Assembly (NCBI GenBank): GCA_014138645.1
Contig: JACJIB010000004.1
Location: forward strand, 248,001-312,000
DNA length: 64,000 bases
Origin: Methylorubrum thiocyanatum
GTDB taxonomy: Bacteria; Pseudomonadota; Alphaproteobacteria; Rhizobiales; Beijerinckiaceae
Direction of reading: 5' to 3'
Shown piece by piece: positions 8,495-18,582 of the stretch. A program made the translations under genes and the position numbers. Under the pieces are notes generated by a model that saw nothing but the letters and a program-made list of their open reading frames with translations, did not search any database and was not told where the DNA came from. Within the stretch, counting starts at the first letter, position 1. Every line of letters begins with the position of its first letter.

Positions 8495-11008
8495 TCAGAA
8501 ATCGAGGCCTGCGCGGATCATGAACACGCGCCCGTCCGCCACGGGGGCAGCGAACTCGCTCGTAGTCACGTCGTAATAGTAACGATCGAGAATGTTTCTG
8601 ACGCTGACGTCGACTCGGAAGTTCTCGATCGTATAACCGATCATTGCGTCGTAGGTGATGAAGCCCGGCAACACAGGCGATTCCGCTTTAGGGACGAAGT
8701 TGTTCATGTAACTGAGTGTCTGCCCGCGTCCACCACCGCCGATCGACAATCCCCGCAGGGGACCATCCGTGAATGTGTAGACGACGAAAAGGTTGGCCTG
8801 ATGCTGCGGCTGACCGGCTGCAACTGAAATTACGGCGTCTAGCCCAGCGCGAGGATCGCGCGCGTTCTTGTAGTTGTTGTAACTGTACCCACCTATGAGA
8901 CTGATATTCTCCGTGACCTGCCCTTGGAAATCGATTTCGTACCCTTCCGCCTGCAATCCCGGACCGAGCCGGTTCATCATCTGTGCATTATCTTGAACGA
9001 GATTGTTCGTATTTTCCAAATGGTACCGTGCCATCGTCACGGTCATATTATTGTCGAGCAAGCTCAGCTTGAGGCCGAATTCGCTGTTGTTGCTCCTTGC
9101 CGGGGGAGCGGGCTGCGTCCGATTCACCAACCCGATCTGCGGAACGAAGCCGGTTCCGACGCTTCCATACACGCTCGCCCAGGGCAGCACGTCGTATACG
9201 GCTCCAGCTGTATAAGTCAGCGCCGACTCGGTGAGGGTCGAGGTCGAAAGCCCACTCGACCTTAGAGTGTTCGATCGGGAATTGAACCAATCATGCCTCA
9301 CCGATCCCAGGATATGCAGTCGATCGAGAATATCGATTTTATCCTGGAACGCGATTCCGACATTGTCTTGGTAAACGCTGGTTCCGGTGAACTGCGAGAA
9401 TCCACGGGAAGATCTCGTGGAGTACCTCGGATACGGCAGATTCTGCGGTGGATTTGAAAGCGCGAAATCCCCTGATATGGCTTGTATGTTCGACTTCGTA
9501 TTGACGGACGTGTCCAGATAATCAATCCCAATGCGCATCGTTTGCCGGACGAACTCCGTATTGTGCTGGATGAGAAGGTCGCTCTGGGTCACCACGCGGT
9601 TCACGGCCTCACCGAACACGTAGCCTTGCGGCTGAAACATGGGCCGGCCGGCCAGCAATCTTGTGAAATTGTAAGGGATCAGGTTCTGTCCGAACATATC
9701 CGTAAGAAAATAGGATGTCCGGTTACGGATTTTGAAGTCAAAGCTGCCGACGGTGTCGCTGTCGATTCGTCCGAGGTGATGATCCGCTTCCAGGTAGGGA
9801 TTGAAGGACCGGAACGCCACGAGGTTGTCGAGATTCCCGAAGGGAACGTCTCGTTGAATGCGGAAGGGACGAAAGTTGTCCGGCGATGTCGGAGCGTAGC
9901 GCGCGATGCCGGATAGGGTGTCGATGTATCTGACACCCGCCGCCAGACGTGTGTCCACGCCCTGCCAGGCGACGACCGGGGAGATCAGCGCTTCATGGGG
10001 GCTGCTCGCGCCGCCGAGTGCGTAATTCGCCGTGTTGCCGGAAACGTTCAGTCGATAGGTGACGCCCTCAAGATCTTGCACCGGACCGCCGAAGTCGAAC
10101 GCGAGCGTCCTGAAGAAGCGGCTCCCGTAGAAGACCTCCGCCCTCTGGATGGGCGTCGCCGTCGGCGCCTTCGTGATCGCGTTGATGGCACCGCCCCGGA
10201 ATGACGGTCCGCCAAACTCCGTGGTCGGCCCCTTGATGACGTCGATGCGCTCGATGTCTGTGATGGGAATTCGAGTGGAGCCCGACGGCAATCCGTTCAA
10301 AAGAAACGAGGACTGGGCAAAGCCGCGAATCTGATAGGTCGGCGCTCCCAAGTCCTCGCTCCCGGTGGATATGCGCACGTTGCTGACGTTGCGCGCCACA
10401 TCGAGGGCCGACGTCTGAGCCTGCGTGCGAATCACCGCCTCCGTCACGCCGACCACCGAGCGCGGGTCCTCCTTCAGGGGAATGTCGATCCGCGCGGACG
10501 ATCGCGTATCGACGGCGGTGAAGCCCACATCCCGGGAGCCGGCAGCGGTATCCGTGACGTCGATCGCCGCGATGTCGCCGAGGACGGTGGATCCGGCGGC
10601 GGGGATGGTCGCGCCGCCGCGGATCGTCAGGGCGCCCCCTGCGCCCTGCACGGCTACGAGGCCGCTGCCGGCGAGGGCCCGCGCGAGGGCCTCCTGAACG
10701 CTCATGCGACCGACGATCGGACCGGCGCTTCGGCCGCGGGTGAGGTCCGCCGGAAACGAAATCGGCTGCGAGGCCGCGCGCCCGATCTGGGCGAGTACGC
10801 TGCCGAGGTCGCCGGCCGGAATGTTGAAGGTGGTGCCGGTCGCGACCTGACTCAGGGCCGGGGAGTTGGCGAGAAGCGGCAGAACGGCCGTGCTCGCCAT
10901 CAGCAGCGCCGCGAGCGGGATGATCCGCGTGGGTCGACCGGTCCGCGCGCAGCTCGCCGGCACGCCCCATAGCCTTCCCGTCCCCCGGCGGCGCTCGCTC
11001 GTATCCAT
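8495..11008 (-). CDS. TonB-dependent siderophore receptor with N-terminal STN domain
   Basis: An 837-residue outer-membrane receptor. A signal peptide lies near residues 28-54 (IIPLAALLMASTAVLPLLAN). It is followed by an STN (secretin/TonB N-terminal) domain at about 58-128, starting TFNIPAGDLGSVLAQIGRAA. The plug at about 160-290 includes PTYQIRGFAQSSFLLNGLPS and IERIDVIKGPTTEFGG. The rest is a 22-strand barrel ending in YYDVTTSEFAAPVADGRVFMIRAGLDF-type strands with a terminal aromatic. STN-bearing receptors of the FecA/FpvA kind carry a ligand signal to a FecR anti-sigma factor. A FecI-FecR pair lies about 6 kb upstream on the same strand, and TonB-ExbD-ExbB lie immediately upstream. It would import a ferric siderophore or similar chelate. 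The ligand cannot be deduced. Confidence 0.93.
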   Translation of the reverse strand: MDTSERRRGTGRLWGVPASCARTGRPTRIIPLAALLMASTAVLPLLANSPALSQVATGTTFNIPAGDLGSVLAQIGRAASQPISFPADLTRGRSAGPIVGRMSVQEALARALAGSGLVAVQGAGGALTIRGGATIPAAGSTVLGDIAAIDVTDTAAGSRDVGFTAVDTRSSARIDIPLKEDPRSVVGVTEAVIRTQAQTSALDVARNVSNVRISTGSEDLGAPTYQIRGFAQSSFLLNGLPSGSTRIPITDIERIDVIKGPTTEFGGPSFRGGAINAITKAPTATPIQRAEVFYGSRFFRTLAFDFGGPVQDLEGVTYRLNVSGNTANYALGGASSPHEALISPVVAWQGVDTRLAAGVRYIDTLSGIARYAPTSPDNFRPFRIQRDVPFGNLDNLVAFRSFNPYLEADHHLGRIDSDTVGSFDFKIRNRTSYFLTDMFGQNLIPYNFTRLLAGRPMFQPQGYVFGEAVNRVVTQSDLLIQHNTEFVRQTMRIGIDYLDTSVNTKSNIQAISGDFALSNPPQNLPYPRYSTRSSRGFSQFTGTSVYQDNVGIAFQDKIDILDRLHILGSVRHDWFNSRSNTLRSSGLSTSTLTESALTYTAGAVYDVLPWASVYGSVGTGFVPQIGLVNRTQPAPPARSNNSEFGLKLSLLDNNMTVTMARYHLENTNNLVQDNAQMMNRLGPGLQAEGYEIDFQGQVTENISLIGGYSYNNYKNARDPRAGLDAVISVAAGQPQHQANLFVVYTFTDGPLRGLSIGGGGRGQTLSYMNNFVPKAESPVLPGFITYDAMIGYTIENFRVDVSVRNILDRYYYDVTTSEFAAPVADGRVFMIRAGLDF

Positions 11009-11331
11009 CTCAAACCCCCATGCAGATATGGCTCTGCTTTCGCTGAGCTTGACTGATGAGGGAGCGAAAGCGTCAGCGCGCCGTGCAAATTCTTTAACAA
11101 AAGATCAGCATGCAGCCGCTGCGGAAGCAGCCTCCGGTCCGGGTGAGAGTCGCCGGCAAGAAACCGTCATTCCATATCCGGTTGATCCCTTCGGGATGGC
11201 GGATGTGGACGTCGCTCAAGCGCCGCGCGGGCCGATTGAAACGCTTCCGGCTTTGATCAGGCAGCATCGGCTTCACGGCGGCCGGTTCCTGATCGTGTCC
11301 CGAGGTCAGCCGGCGTCGGGACGACGGCCTC
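11009..11331. other. Intergenic gap, probable receptor promoter
   Basis: These 323 bases between the receptor start and the tonB stop hold no convincing gene. A locally AT-rich stretch near 11085-11110 could hold a -10 region for the receptor on the minus strand. I saw no clear Fur-type box. Confidence 0.4.
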
Positions 11332-12201
11332 TCACCGACGGTTGAAGTTAAGCGGGATGGTCTGGGTGACCGCCTGCCCGCCGGGCGGCGGTGGGAAGGG
11401 CGCGGCGCGGTACATCACGGCGACGGCCTCCGCATCGAGCGCTGCGTTGCCGGACGAGGCGATCAGGCGGGCGCTGCTCACGCTGCCGGTGCCCGAGAAG
11501 GTCACGGAGACCGCCGCCACGCCGACCGCGCCGAACGCTCCGGGCGGGAACCGCTTGGCGCGTACGATCCGGGCCCGCATCTCGTTCTGCCACGTCGCCC
11601 GCGACACTTGGCTGGCCGCCGCGCCGGCCGAGGAGGCTGCGGTGCGGTTGGCGGTCTGCTGGTCCGAACGGGGGCCGCCGCCGCTGCGAGAGGCCATGAT
11701 CGGCTTGTCCTTCTTCCGGACAGGCTTTTTGGGCTTCTCCTTCTCGACCTTCTTCTCGGGCGGCTTCGGCTCGGGCTTCTTCACCTCCTGCTTGGGCGGC
11801 TTCGGCGGCAGCACGGCCTGCGGCTTGACCTCCGGAGGTGGAGGAGGAGCCTCGACGACCGGTTCCGGATCGGGAGGCGGTGGGGCCTCCTCCGGCTCGG
11901 GCTCGACCTGTTGCGCATCGGCGGCCGGTGGTCCCTCGGAGGCGTTGTCCACCTCCGACTTCACCACGGTGGGCTCAGGCGACATGTCGATCATCACGGC
12001 CGCCGGCAGTTCCACGGGCGCGGGCGGCGGCTCCGTCTCGCGGGTCAGGGCGAGGTAGAGGCCCACATGCAGACCCAGCGTCAGCAGGCCCGCCACGGCC
12101 CAGCCCAGGATCTGCGCCGCCAAAGACGCCTCGCGGCTTTCCACGATCGCGCGGTGCCGTCCGGCGGCCCGCACGAAGGCTTCGGGCGGCGGATGGATCA
12201 T
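11332..12201 (-). CDS. tonB: TonB energy-transducing protein
   Basis: A 289-residue TonB. A single N-terminal membrane anchor (ILGWAVAGLLTLGLHVGLYL, about residues 32-52) is followed by a long periplasmic spacer rich in Pro, Glu and Lys (about 60-165: EPEPEEAPPPPDPEP, then PKP and KKP repeats). The globular TonB C-terminus (about 200-289) includes RIVRAKRFPPGAFGAVGVAA and SSGNAALDAEAVAVMYRAAPFPP. It couples inner-membrane proton-motive force to outer-membrane receptors. Its ATG overlaps the exbD stop by four bases, so the exbB-exbD-tonB genes form one operon. The receptor gene lies 323 bases downstream in the same direction. Confidence 0.93.
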   Translation of the reverse strand: MIHPPPEAFVRAAGRHRAIVESREASLAAQILGWAVAGLLTLGLHVGLYLALTRETEPPPAPVELPAAVMIDMSPEPTVVKSEVDNASEGPPAADAQQVEPEPEEAPPPPDPEPVVEAPPPPPEVKPQAVLPPKPPKQEVKKPEPKPPEKKVEKEKPKKPVRKKDKPIMASRSGGGPRSDQQTANRTAASSAGAAASQVSRATWQNEMRARIVRAKRFPPGAFGAVGVAAVSVTFSGTGSVSSARLIASSGNAALDAEAVAVMYRAAPFPPPPGGQAVTQTIPLNFNRR

Positions 12202-12635
12202 GGCTGGGCTCCGCCCGACGTGTCTTCCAGGCCGATCAGACCGACCTTGAGGTAGCCGGCACCCCGCAGGAGGTTCATCACCCCCATCAGTTCGCCATAG
12301 GGCACGCCCTTGTCGGCGCGCAGGAAGATCCGCTCGTCCTTGTTGCCCTTGGTCGCGGCATCGAGGGCAGCGCCCAAGGCCGGTCGAGCCACGATCTCCT
12401 CGCCCAGGGCGATGCCGAGATCGGACTTGACGCTGACGAAGACCGGCTTGTCCGGCCGCGGCTGCTGCGGCGCCGAGGAGACCGGCAGTTCGACCGGCAC
12501 GTCGACGGTCGAGAGCGGGGCGGCCACCATGAAAATGATGAGCAGCACCAGGATCACGTCGATGAACGGCGTGATGTTGATGTCGGCGGTCTCCGTGAGG
12601 TCGTCGCCGTCGCCGGATCGGAGATTGATGGCCAT
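12198..12635 (-). CDS. exbD: ExbD biopolymer transport protein
   Basis: A 145-residue inner-membrane component of the TonB motor. The single membrane helix carries the essential aspartate in NITPFIDVILVLLIIFMVAA. The periplasmic domain ends with the ExbD/TolR pattern IFLRADKGVPYGELMGVMNLLRGAGYLKVGLI. The start MAINLRSGDG at 12635 lies 4 bases after the exbB stop. A longer reading to 12677 would overlap exbB coding sequence. It forms a complex with ExbB and energises TonB. Confidence 0.93.
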   Translation of the reverse strand: MAINLRSGDGDDLTETADINITPFIDVILVLLIIFMVAAPLSTVDVPVELPVSSAPQQPRPDKPVFVSVKSDLGIALGEEIVARPALGAALDAATKGNKDERIFLRADKGVPYGELMGVMNLLRGAGYLKVGLIGLEDTSGGAQP

Positions 12636-12639
12636 GGCC

Positions 12640-13647
<1,008 letters not shown>

Positions 13648-13811
13648 CGCTTTCCCTTCTCTTCGGAAATCGAAGGCTTCGCGTGCTTTGACGGATGAGA
13701 AGCGGCAAGTGACAGTGCCCGACGCGAACTTTCTTTCTGCGGCCGGATCCGAAGGACGGAAAACCTCGATGATCCGTTTTTTGGCAGGTCGCGAACGGCC
13801 GAGGCGGCGCT

Positions 13812-14525
13812 TCAACAATCCTTTCCGTGGCCATAGAGCGCCTGCCGTGCCGGCGCCGAGCCTGTTCGGGGACGATCCCGGCCGGTGACGCCGACGTACC
13901 GGTCCGAACGATGATGCGCCGCGATCACCGCGTTGACCGTGAGCATGCCGAGTACCGAAAGGACCAGGTTCCAGGCCGGTAGGACCGAAGAGGCGATGAG
14001 CAGGAGCGCTGCGTCGAAGGCCATCTGCACATAGCCTGCGCGGATGCCGACGCGATCCTGCAGGTACAGGGCGAGGATGCTCAAGCCGCCGAGACTGGTG
14101 CCGTGGCGGAACAGCACGATCAGCCCGATGCCGATCAGTGCCCCGCCCGCGACGGCGGCGTAGATCGGATTGATCGTGGCGAAGCCGGTCCAGACCGCGG
14201 TCCGTTCGGTCAGCGCGGCCGTGAGCGTCACAGCGAGCAGGGTTCTGACCACGAACCCGGCCCCCCTCCGCCACGCAAGAGCGCAGAAGGGAAGATTGAA
14301 GACGAAGAACGCGATCCAGAATCCGACCGGGGCCAGACGCGCAACGAACATCGACAGCCCGGCGATGCCGCCGGACAGGAGTTGCGCCTGAGCCTGGATC
14401 ACGACGCCGAGCGAGATGAGGCAGGCACCGGTGAAGATGGCCAACACGTCCTCGTGCAGCGCATGCCTGTGCAGGATCGCGCTGTTCAGCGCCGTTGCCG
14501 GGACCGTCCGATGCACGCGGTTCAT
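13812..14525 (-). CDS. YitT-family membrane protein
   Basis: A 237-residue integral membrane protein with five to six hydrophobic segments of the YitT (DUF161) class. The first carries [20 protein letters not shown] and the glycine-rich [13 protein letters not shown]. Later ones include [20 protein letters not shown] and [19 protein letters not shown]. The last 30 residues are hydrophilic. Function in this family is not established; membership of a transport role is often assumed. The ATG at 14525 overlaps the stop of the Cds1-like gene (ATGA), so the two are translationally coupled. Longer upstream readings would overlap that gene. ExbB follows 164 bases downstream in the same direction. Confidence 0.85.
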   Translation of the reverse strand: MNRVHRTVPATALNSAILHRHALHEDVLAIFTGACLISLGVVIQAQAQLLSGGIAGLSMFVARLAPVGFWIAFFVFNLPFCALAWRRGAGFVVRTLLAVTLTAALTERTAVWTGFATINPIYAAVAGGALIGIGLIVLFRHGTSLGGLSILALYLQDRVGIRAGYVQMAFDAALLLIASSVLPAWNLVLSVLGMLTVNAVIAAHHRSDRYVGVTGRDRPRTGSAPARQALYGHGKDC

Positions 14526-15751
14526 CGCCCGACCACCCAGGATCGCGTCGTCTCGAGCACGCAGGGCGGCAGAGATCCGGTCTGCAGGAACACCGTCATC
14601 GCCGCCTGCGAATCGCTCACGTCGATTCCCCGTTCGCGAAGCCACGCCTCGTCGAGATGGGTGCTGCGGTAACGCTCGCCCGAATCACACAGGAGGGTGA
14701 CGACCGATCCGGTCTCGCCGCGCGCGACCATCCTGGCGATCAAAACCGCGACGGCCCAGAGGTTCGTCCCGGTCGATGCACCGCAGGAGCGCCCCAGGGT
14801 CTCCGACAAGGCGCGGGCGGCCCCGAGGCTGTCAGCATCCGCTACCGCGACCCAATCATCGATCAGTCGAGGGAGAAAAGAAGGTTCCAGCCGCCCGCGA
14901 CCGATCCCCTCGACGAGGGAGACCGCACTCGTCGCCGTCGTCGACGGATCGGCGAGATGTCGGTGGAACACCGAAGCCTCCGGATCGGCCAGACACAGGC
15001 GGGTCGCGTGGCTGCGATAGCGCAGATAGCGCCCGATCGTCGCCGACGTGCCGCCCGTGCCCGCTCCGACGACGATCCAGGCCGGGATCGGGTAGCGCTC
15101 AAGCGCGAGCTGATCGAAAATCGACTGGGCGATGTTGTTGTTGCCCCGCCAGTCGGTGGCACGCTCAGCATAGGTGAACTGGTCCATGTAGTGTCCACCG
15201 CTCTCGACCGCGATCCGGGCGGCCTCGGCGTAGACGTCGGACGCCTGCGCCACGATGTGGCTGCGGCCCCCGTAGCGGGCGATCTCGGCGATCTTCTCCG
15301 CTGCGGTCGAAGCCGGCATCACCGCGACGAAGGGAAGGCCGAGCATCCGTGCGAAATAGGCCTCGGAGACCGCAGTCGAGCCGCTCGACGCCTCGACGAT
15401 CGTGGTGTGCGGACCGATCCAGCCGTTGCAGAGCCCGTAGAGGAAGAGCGAGCGGGCGAGGCGATGCTTGAGGCTGCCGGTGGGGTGGGCGGATTCGTCC
15501 TTTACGTAGAGGTCGATGTCGCGCAGCCCAGGCAGCGGCACGTGGAGCAAGTGCGTGTCCGCGCTGCGTGCAGCTTCGGCTTCGATCCGGGCCAAGGCGC
15601 TTTTCAGCCAGTTCGCATCGATCGCGAACGGCGCAGGGCTCGGCTCGCGGGACACGCGTTCGACCACGCGGCCGTCGTGCGGAGCCCCGCGGCGCGGCGG
15701 ATCAGCGTCTTCCACTCGGGGATTCTCATGAAGCAACCTGGAGGCGACCAT
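14522..15751 (-). CDS. PLP-dependent cysteine synthase-like enzyme (Cds1-like)
   Basis: A 409-residue fold-type II PLP enzyme. After an N-terminal extension of about 45 residues comes [18 protein letters not shown] and then [20 protein letters not shown], with the PLP lysine at about residue 95. [18 protein letters not shown] and the phosphate-binding glycine loop [19 protein letters not shown] follow. This pattern closely resembles the Cds1 group (Mycobacterium Rv3684), described as L-cysteine desulfhydrase making pyruvate, H2S and ammonia, rather than CysK/CysM. The ATG at 15751 shares one base with the stop of the preceding STN-like ORF (TAATG), and the stop overlaps the YitT start. It therefore looks like part of a fecI-fecR-STN-cds1-yitT transcript. 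An SbnA-like role in making diaminopropionate for a siderophore is an alternative; I consider it less likely from the motifs. Confidence 0.85.
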   Translation of the reverse strand: MVASRLLHENPRVEDADPPRRGAPHDGRVVERVSREPSPAPFAIDANWLKSALARIEAEAARSADTHLLHVPLPGLRDIDLYVKDESAHPTGSLKHRLARSLFLYGLCNGWIGPHTTIVEASSGSTAVSEAYFARMLGLPFVAVMPASTAAEKIAEIARYGGRSHIVAQASDVYAEAARIAVESGGHYMDQFTYAERATDWRGNNNIAQSIFDQLALERYPIPAWIVVGAGTGGTSATIGRYLRYRSHATRLCLADPEASVFHRHLADPSTTATSAVSLVEGIGRGRLEPSFLPRLIDDWVAVADADSLGAARALSETLGRSCGASTGTNLWAVAVLIARMVARGETGSVVTLLCDSGERYRSTHLDEAWLRERGIDVSDSQAAMTVFLQTGSLPPCVLETTRSWVVGR

Positions 15752-16305
15752 TATTCCGCTTCCCACCGAACAAGGCCGGAAGCGCCGTCGTCCGCCCCGC
15801 AATCGCCTGCGCTGCCAGGAGCGCGATGCGCCGACGACCGATGATCGGAGATGCTTCCGACCTGCACGAGGCCCCGGTCGCTCGCCGCCGCGCCTGCAGC
15901 GGGTTCTCCATTGGCCCAGTGCATTGCCGCCGACACCCTCGCATCGACCGCTCGAGCATCATCCCGAAAGGTGGTTTCTGGCTTTCGAAAGAAGATGATG
16001 CAAAAACAGAAGCCCAGCGCATCGTGCTGGATCCGATATCCAGCACGATGCGCTAGGCGCTGCACCCCGTGTCTACTGCTCCTGTCGGGTTCGGCCGCTG
16101 GAGCCGTGCCTGCAAGCGCCTGCATCGAAACGGTCTCGGCAAACCCGCAGCCCGAGATCAGCGCGATCTGCGTCAGGACAGTGGCGAGAGCGCCGCGTGG
16201 GATGTGGACTGGGTTGGTTCGATCGGCGTGTGCCGTCACCGCGATCAGGATCAGCGGTCCGGCAGCCGAGCGCGTGGGGTCCGCTCGCCCTGACCAACTC
16301 TTCAT
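15751..16305 (-). pseudogene. STN-like stump of a FecA-type receptor
   Basis: An open frame of 184 residues lying where a fecA receptor is expected, 83 bases after fecR. It has a weak signal-like stretch (AAGPLILIAVTAHA) and then VHIPRGALATVLTQIALISG, which matches the first strand and helix of an STN domain (compare FNIPAGDLGSVLAQIGRAAS in the receptor at 8495-11008). The end HGVQRLAHRAGYRIQHDAL fits the STN C-terminus. After about residue 95 the frame runs through a palindromic repeat and loses any plug or barrel similarity. The ATG has a plausible GGAGAG site, and its TAA overlaps the next ATG by one base. It is most likely a receptor truncated by a repeat insertion. A functional soluble STN protein that signals to FecR is also possible. 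Confidence 0.5.
16016..16054. repeat. Palindromic repeat element, 17-bp arms
   Basis: AGCGCATCGTGCTGGAT (16016-16032) is followed by a 5-base loop and its perfect complement at 16038-16054. The flank 15965-16010 (purine-rich, ending in an A-run) seems to belong to the same element. It resembles the short palindromic repeats scattered between genes in Methylobacterium and Bradyrhizobium. It lies inside the STN-like frame, just past the end of recognisable STN sequence. Confidence 0.65.
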
Positions 16306-16388
16306 TGCCGTCTGCTCTCCGTTTCCTGCCTGCCCAGGTTGACGGTCGAGCCTGCGAAAGAGTCAGCGCAGCCGGCGAGAAATGATGG

Positions 16389-17366
16389 TCACGCTGCGCC
16401 TCGTCCCGCCGGACCGAGCTTGATCCAGAGTCGGGAGACACGTGTCAGGGAAAGGTTGAGGGATTCGGCGAGCGCGTCGAGGGCCGCTTCCGGATGACGC
16501 AGCGAGAAGACCCCCGTGGCGCGCAGGTCCGCAATCGAGGGATCGACTTGGATGATGCCGGAGAAATAGCGCTGCAATCGGGTCGTGATCGCGAGGAGAT
16601 CGCTGTCCTTGGCCACCAGCAATCCTTCGAGCCAAGCCGTCGCGGCCTCGATGTCGACCTTCCGCCACCGCCTGTATCCGCCGGTGAACTCCACCATGTC
16701 TCCAGGGGCTATCGACTCAGGCTTGCCCGGCGCGTGCCTGATGCGTCCCGAGCCCTCCACACCGGTCGCCGCGAGGCGTTCGGCGCGGTCCTCGACGAGA
16801 AACGTCCCCCCGAAGGTTTCCAGCGCCATCGAACCGGCCCGGATTTCGAAGGGCGTTGCCCGGGGCGCAGCCCGAACCAGCACTTCGCCGTCCAGGAGTT
16901 GTACGGCGCGCAATCCAGTTTCGTAGACGATGTTGATCGCGCTCCGCGATGCGAGAACGAGTTCGCTTCCATCAGCGAGCGCCACGGTTTCCTGCCCGCC
17001 TGTGGAGGTGAACCGATCCGCCAAGATGTTGCCGAGAGGCACAAACCGATCGGCGATGCCCGAGCCGATGGTCCCCACCCCAATCAGGCCGGCCAAGCCC
17101 GCGATGAAGGTCCGGCGGCTCTGTCGTCCTGCCGCGAGACGCTTGGACAGGACGTCATGCCCCATCGTTCCGCTTCGCGCCGCGATGCCACATGGCATCA
17201 AACCCTGTTGGAGCCGAACCCAGGCCGCCTCATTGGCGTGGTCCGTCCTCAGCCATGCCTCGAAGGCGCGGACCTGACTTTCGGACATCTCGCCCGAATT
17301 GATCTCCACCATCCACTGGATCGCGGCTTCGGCGTGCACATCCTCAAGCTTTTGCGTCGGCGACAT
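16389..17366 (-). CDS. fecR: FecR-type anti-sigma factor / transmembrane sensor
   Basis: A 325-residue FecR-family protein. The cytoplasmic N-terminus (about 1-80) has the DUF4880 pattern AAIQWMVEINSGEMSESQVR and FEAWLRTDHANEAAW. One membrane segment lies at about 88-110 (FIAGLAGLIGVGTIGSGIA). The periplasmic FecR domain (about 125-225) includes VALADGSELVLASRSAINI and VQLLDGEVLVRAAPRATPFEI. The C-terminal part (about 235-325) would contact an STN domain. It holds the sigma factor inactive until a loaded receptor signals. It starts 18 bases after the fecI stop. An STN-like stump follows in place of a receptor, so the intact STN receptor at 8495-11008 may be the real partner. Confidence 0.9.
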   Translation of the reverse strand: MSPTQKLEDVHAEAAIQWMVEINSGEMSESQVRAFEAWLRTDHANEAAWVRLQQGLMPCGIAARSGTMGHDVLSKRLAAGRQSRRTFIAGLAGLIGVGTIGSGIADRFVPLGNILADRFTSTGGQETVALADGSELVLASRSAINIVYETGLRAVQLLDGEVLVRAAPRATPFEIRAGSMALETFGGTFLVEDRAERLAATGVEGSGRIRHAPGKPESIAPGDMVEFTGGYRRWRKVDIEAATAWLEGLLVAKDSDLLAITTRLQRYFSGIIQVDPSIADLRATGVFSLRHPEAALDALAESLNLSLTRVSRLWIKLGPAGRGAA

Positions 17367-17384
17367 GCGAAGGATCCGCGCTGC

Positions 17385-17903
17385 TTAACCTTGTTGATCG
17401 ACCGCTGCATAGGCCGCGCGCAGTCCTTGAGCAACATACTTGCGGACCATGCTGACCGAAACGCCAAGTTCGTCTGCAATCTCGGCGTAGGGCGTTCCTT
17501 GGATCTGGCTTCTCAAAAAAGCGGTCCGCGCTTTGTACGATAAGGTCGAGAGCATCGCCTCCACAGCTTGAAGCGCTTGGATCAGGATCAAGCGTTCCTC
17601 GGCCGAGATCTCCAGCGCTTCCGGTAGGGCCATCAATTCCGATTCATAGGAGCGCCGAAGATCGTCTCGACGACGCGCATCGTAGATGAGGCGACGCGCG
17701 ATCGTCGTCATCATCGCGCGCGGCTGACTGACAGCGTCCAAATTCGGTATTGCAAGCAGGGCACAGAAGACATCCGAGGCCAAGTCTTCAGACGAATGTA
17801 CGGTCCAACGCTGCCTGTTCAACCAACCTGTCAGCCAGCTGCTGTGCATACGAAACAGTCTGTCGAGCGTCGTGTGGTTTCTATGCAAGATCGACTCAGG
17901 CAT
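17385..17903 (-). CDS. fecI: FecI-type ECF sigma factor
   Basis: A 172-residue extracytoplasmic-function sigma factor of the iron-starvation group. Region 2 (about 10-80) includes SSEDLASDVFCALLAIP and SQPRAMMTTIARRLIYDARR. Region 4 (about 105-165) includes LSTLSYKARTAFLRSQIQGT and the helix-turn-helix YAEIADELGVSVSMVRKYVA. It would direct RNA polymerase to iron-uptake promoters when FecR is relieved. It is the first gene of the minus-strand block. The AT-rich DNA from 17904 to about 18250 is the likely site of its own promoter. Confidence 0.92.
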   Translation of the reverse strand: MPESILHRNHTTLDRLFRMHSSWLTGWLNRQRWTVHSSEDLASDVFCALLAIPNLDAVSQPRAMMTTIARRLIYDARRRDDLRRSYESELMALPEALEISAEERLILIQALQAVEAMLSTLSYKARTAFLRSQIQGTPYAEIADELGVSVSMVRKYVAQGLRAAYAAVDQQG

Positions 17904-18445
17904 CTATGGTCCTTCCCACATCGATTACATCCGCCCTAGATTCCTTTTCTGGCGATCCTGCCCTCAAGAGCCAGCTCGCATCGATTCCAAGTCGAAGTCT
18001 TGTCATGGCAAATTTCGGGCCAGATTGACGGACACAGAGACAGTTGAACAGCATGAATAGCCATCAGCTCCGGCCTGCTTCGCATCCGGTCAGAGGCCGC
18101 AGTCGTCGGGCACATCTAAGCGATCTTTTTCTTGGCTATATTTGACAAAATCATCACTACAGATTGTTTCACACATCTAATACCCTTTTTTACAAATGTT
18201 ATCAAGTGCGATTACGTTCCAAATAACCAAATGTATCGAGGTTTTTGAGCTGTATTCCGAGAATCCTGTAGCCACTTGTTCTCCATGCGCACGTTTCCGA
18301 ATGCCATTTCCGCTCCGCTGCAGCCGGAGTCGCGCGGCGGCGATCCGTCGAACGTTGATTGGGTCGATCGGGAAGGCCATCCGAGCGCGATGAAGTGGCT
18401 GGCAGGATGACGCGTTGGTTGGCAAAGGAGCGCGCCGATGCCCTC
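17904..18445. other. AT-rich gap upstream of fecI
   Basis: This stretch holds no convincing gene on either strand. Base composition drops sharply to AT-rich around 18120-18250, unlike its neighbours, as expected of promoter DNA or of decayed foreign DNA. I could not identify a Fur-type operator with confidence. Confidence 0.4.
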
Positions 18446-18552
18446 AGCCCCATCCATCGTTTGCGTCGGGGCGTGGTCCATGCCGTCGATGCCGGCGCAT
18501 CGCCAAACCTAGCAGCCGGACGCTTCGGAATAAGTCCGACAAACTTCAGTTG
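18446..18552 (+). pseudogene. IS630-type transposase N-terminal remnant
   Basis: About 35 residues (ALSPIHRLRRGVVHAVDAG, then ASPNLAAGRFGISPTNFS) match the start of IS630-family transposases. Those begin with a helix of the form LRERVV-AVDAGAS followed by AAERFGVS. The frame stops immediately after the helix-turn-helix, and no DDE domain follows. It is a fragment only. Confidence 0.5.
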
Positions 18553-18582
18553 ATCTAACCCTACTGAAGCAGCTCGCCCTTA

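Noticed and set aside
14522..15751. Calling the PLP enzyme a plain cysteine synthase (CysK)
   Set aside because: [20 protein letters not shown] and the surrounding pattern fit the Cds1 group better, and the N-terminal extension is unlike CysK.
17904..18250. Possible Fur box upstream of fecI
   Set aside because: The region is AT-rich, but no sequence matches a 19-base Fur palindrome convincingly by eye.
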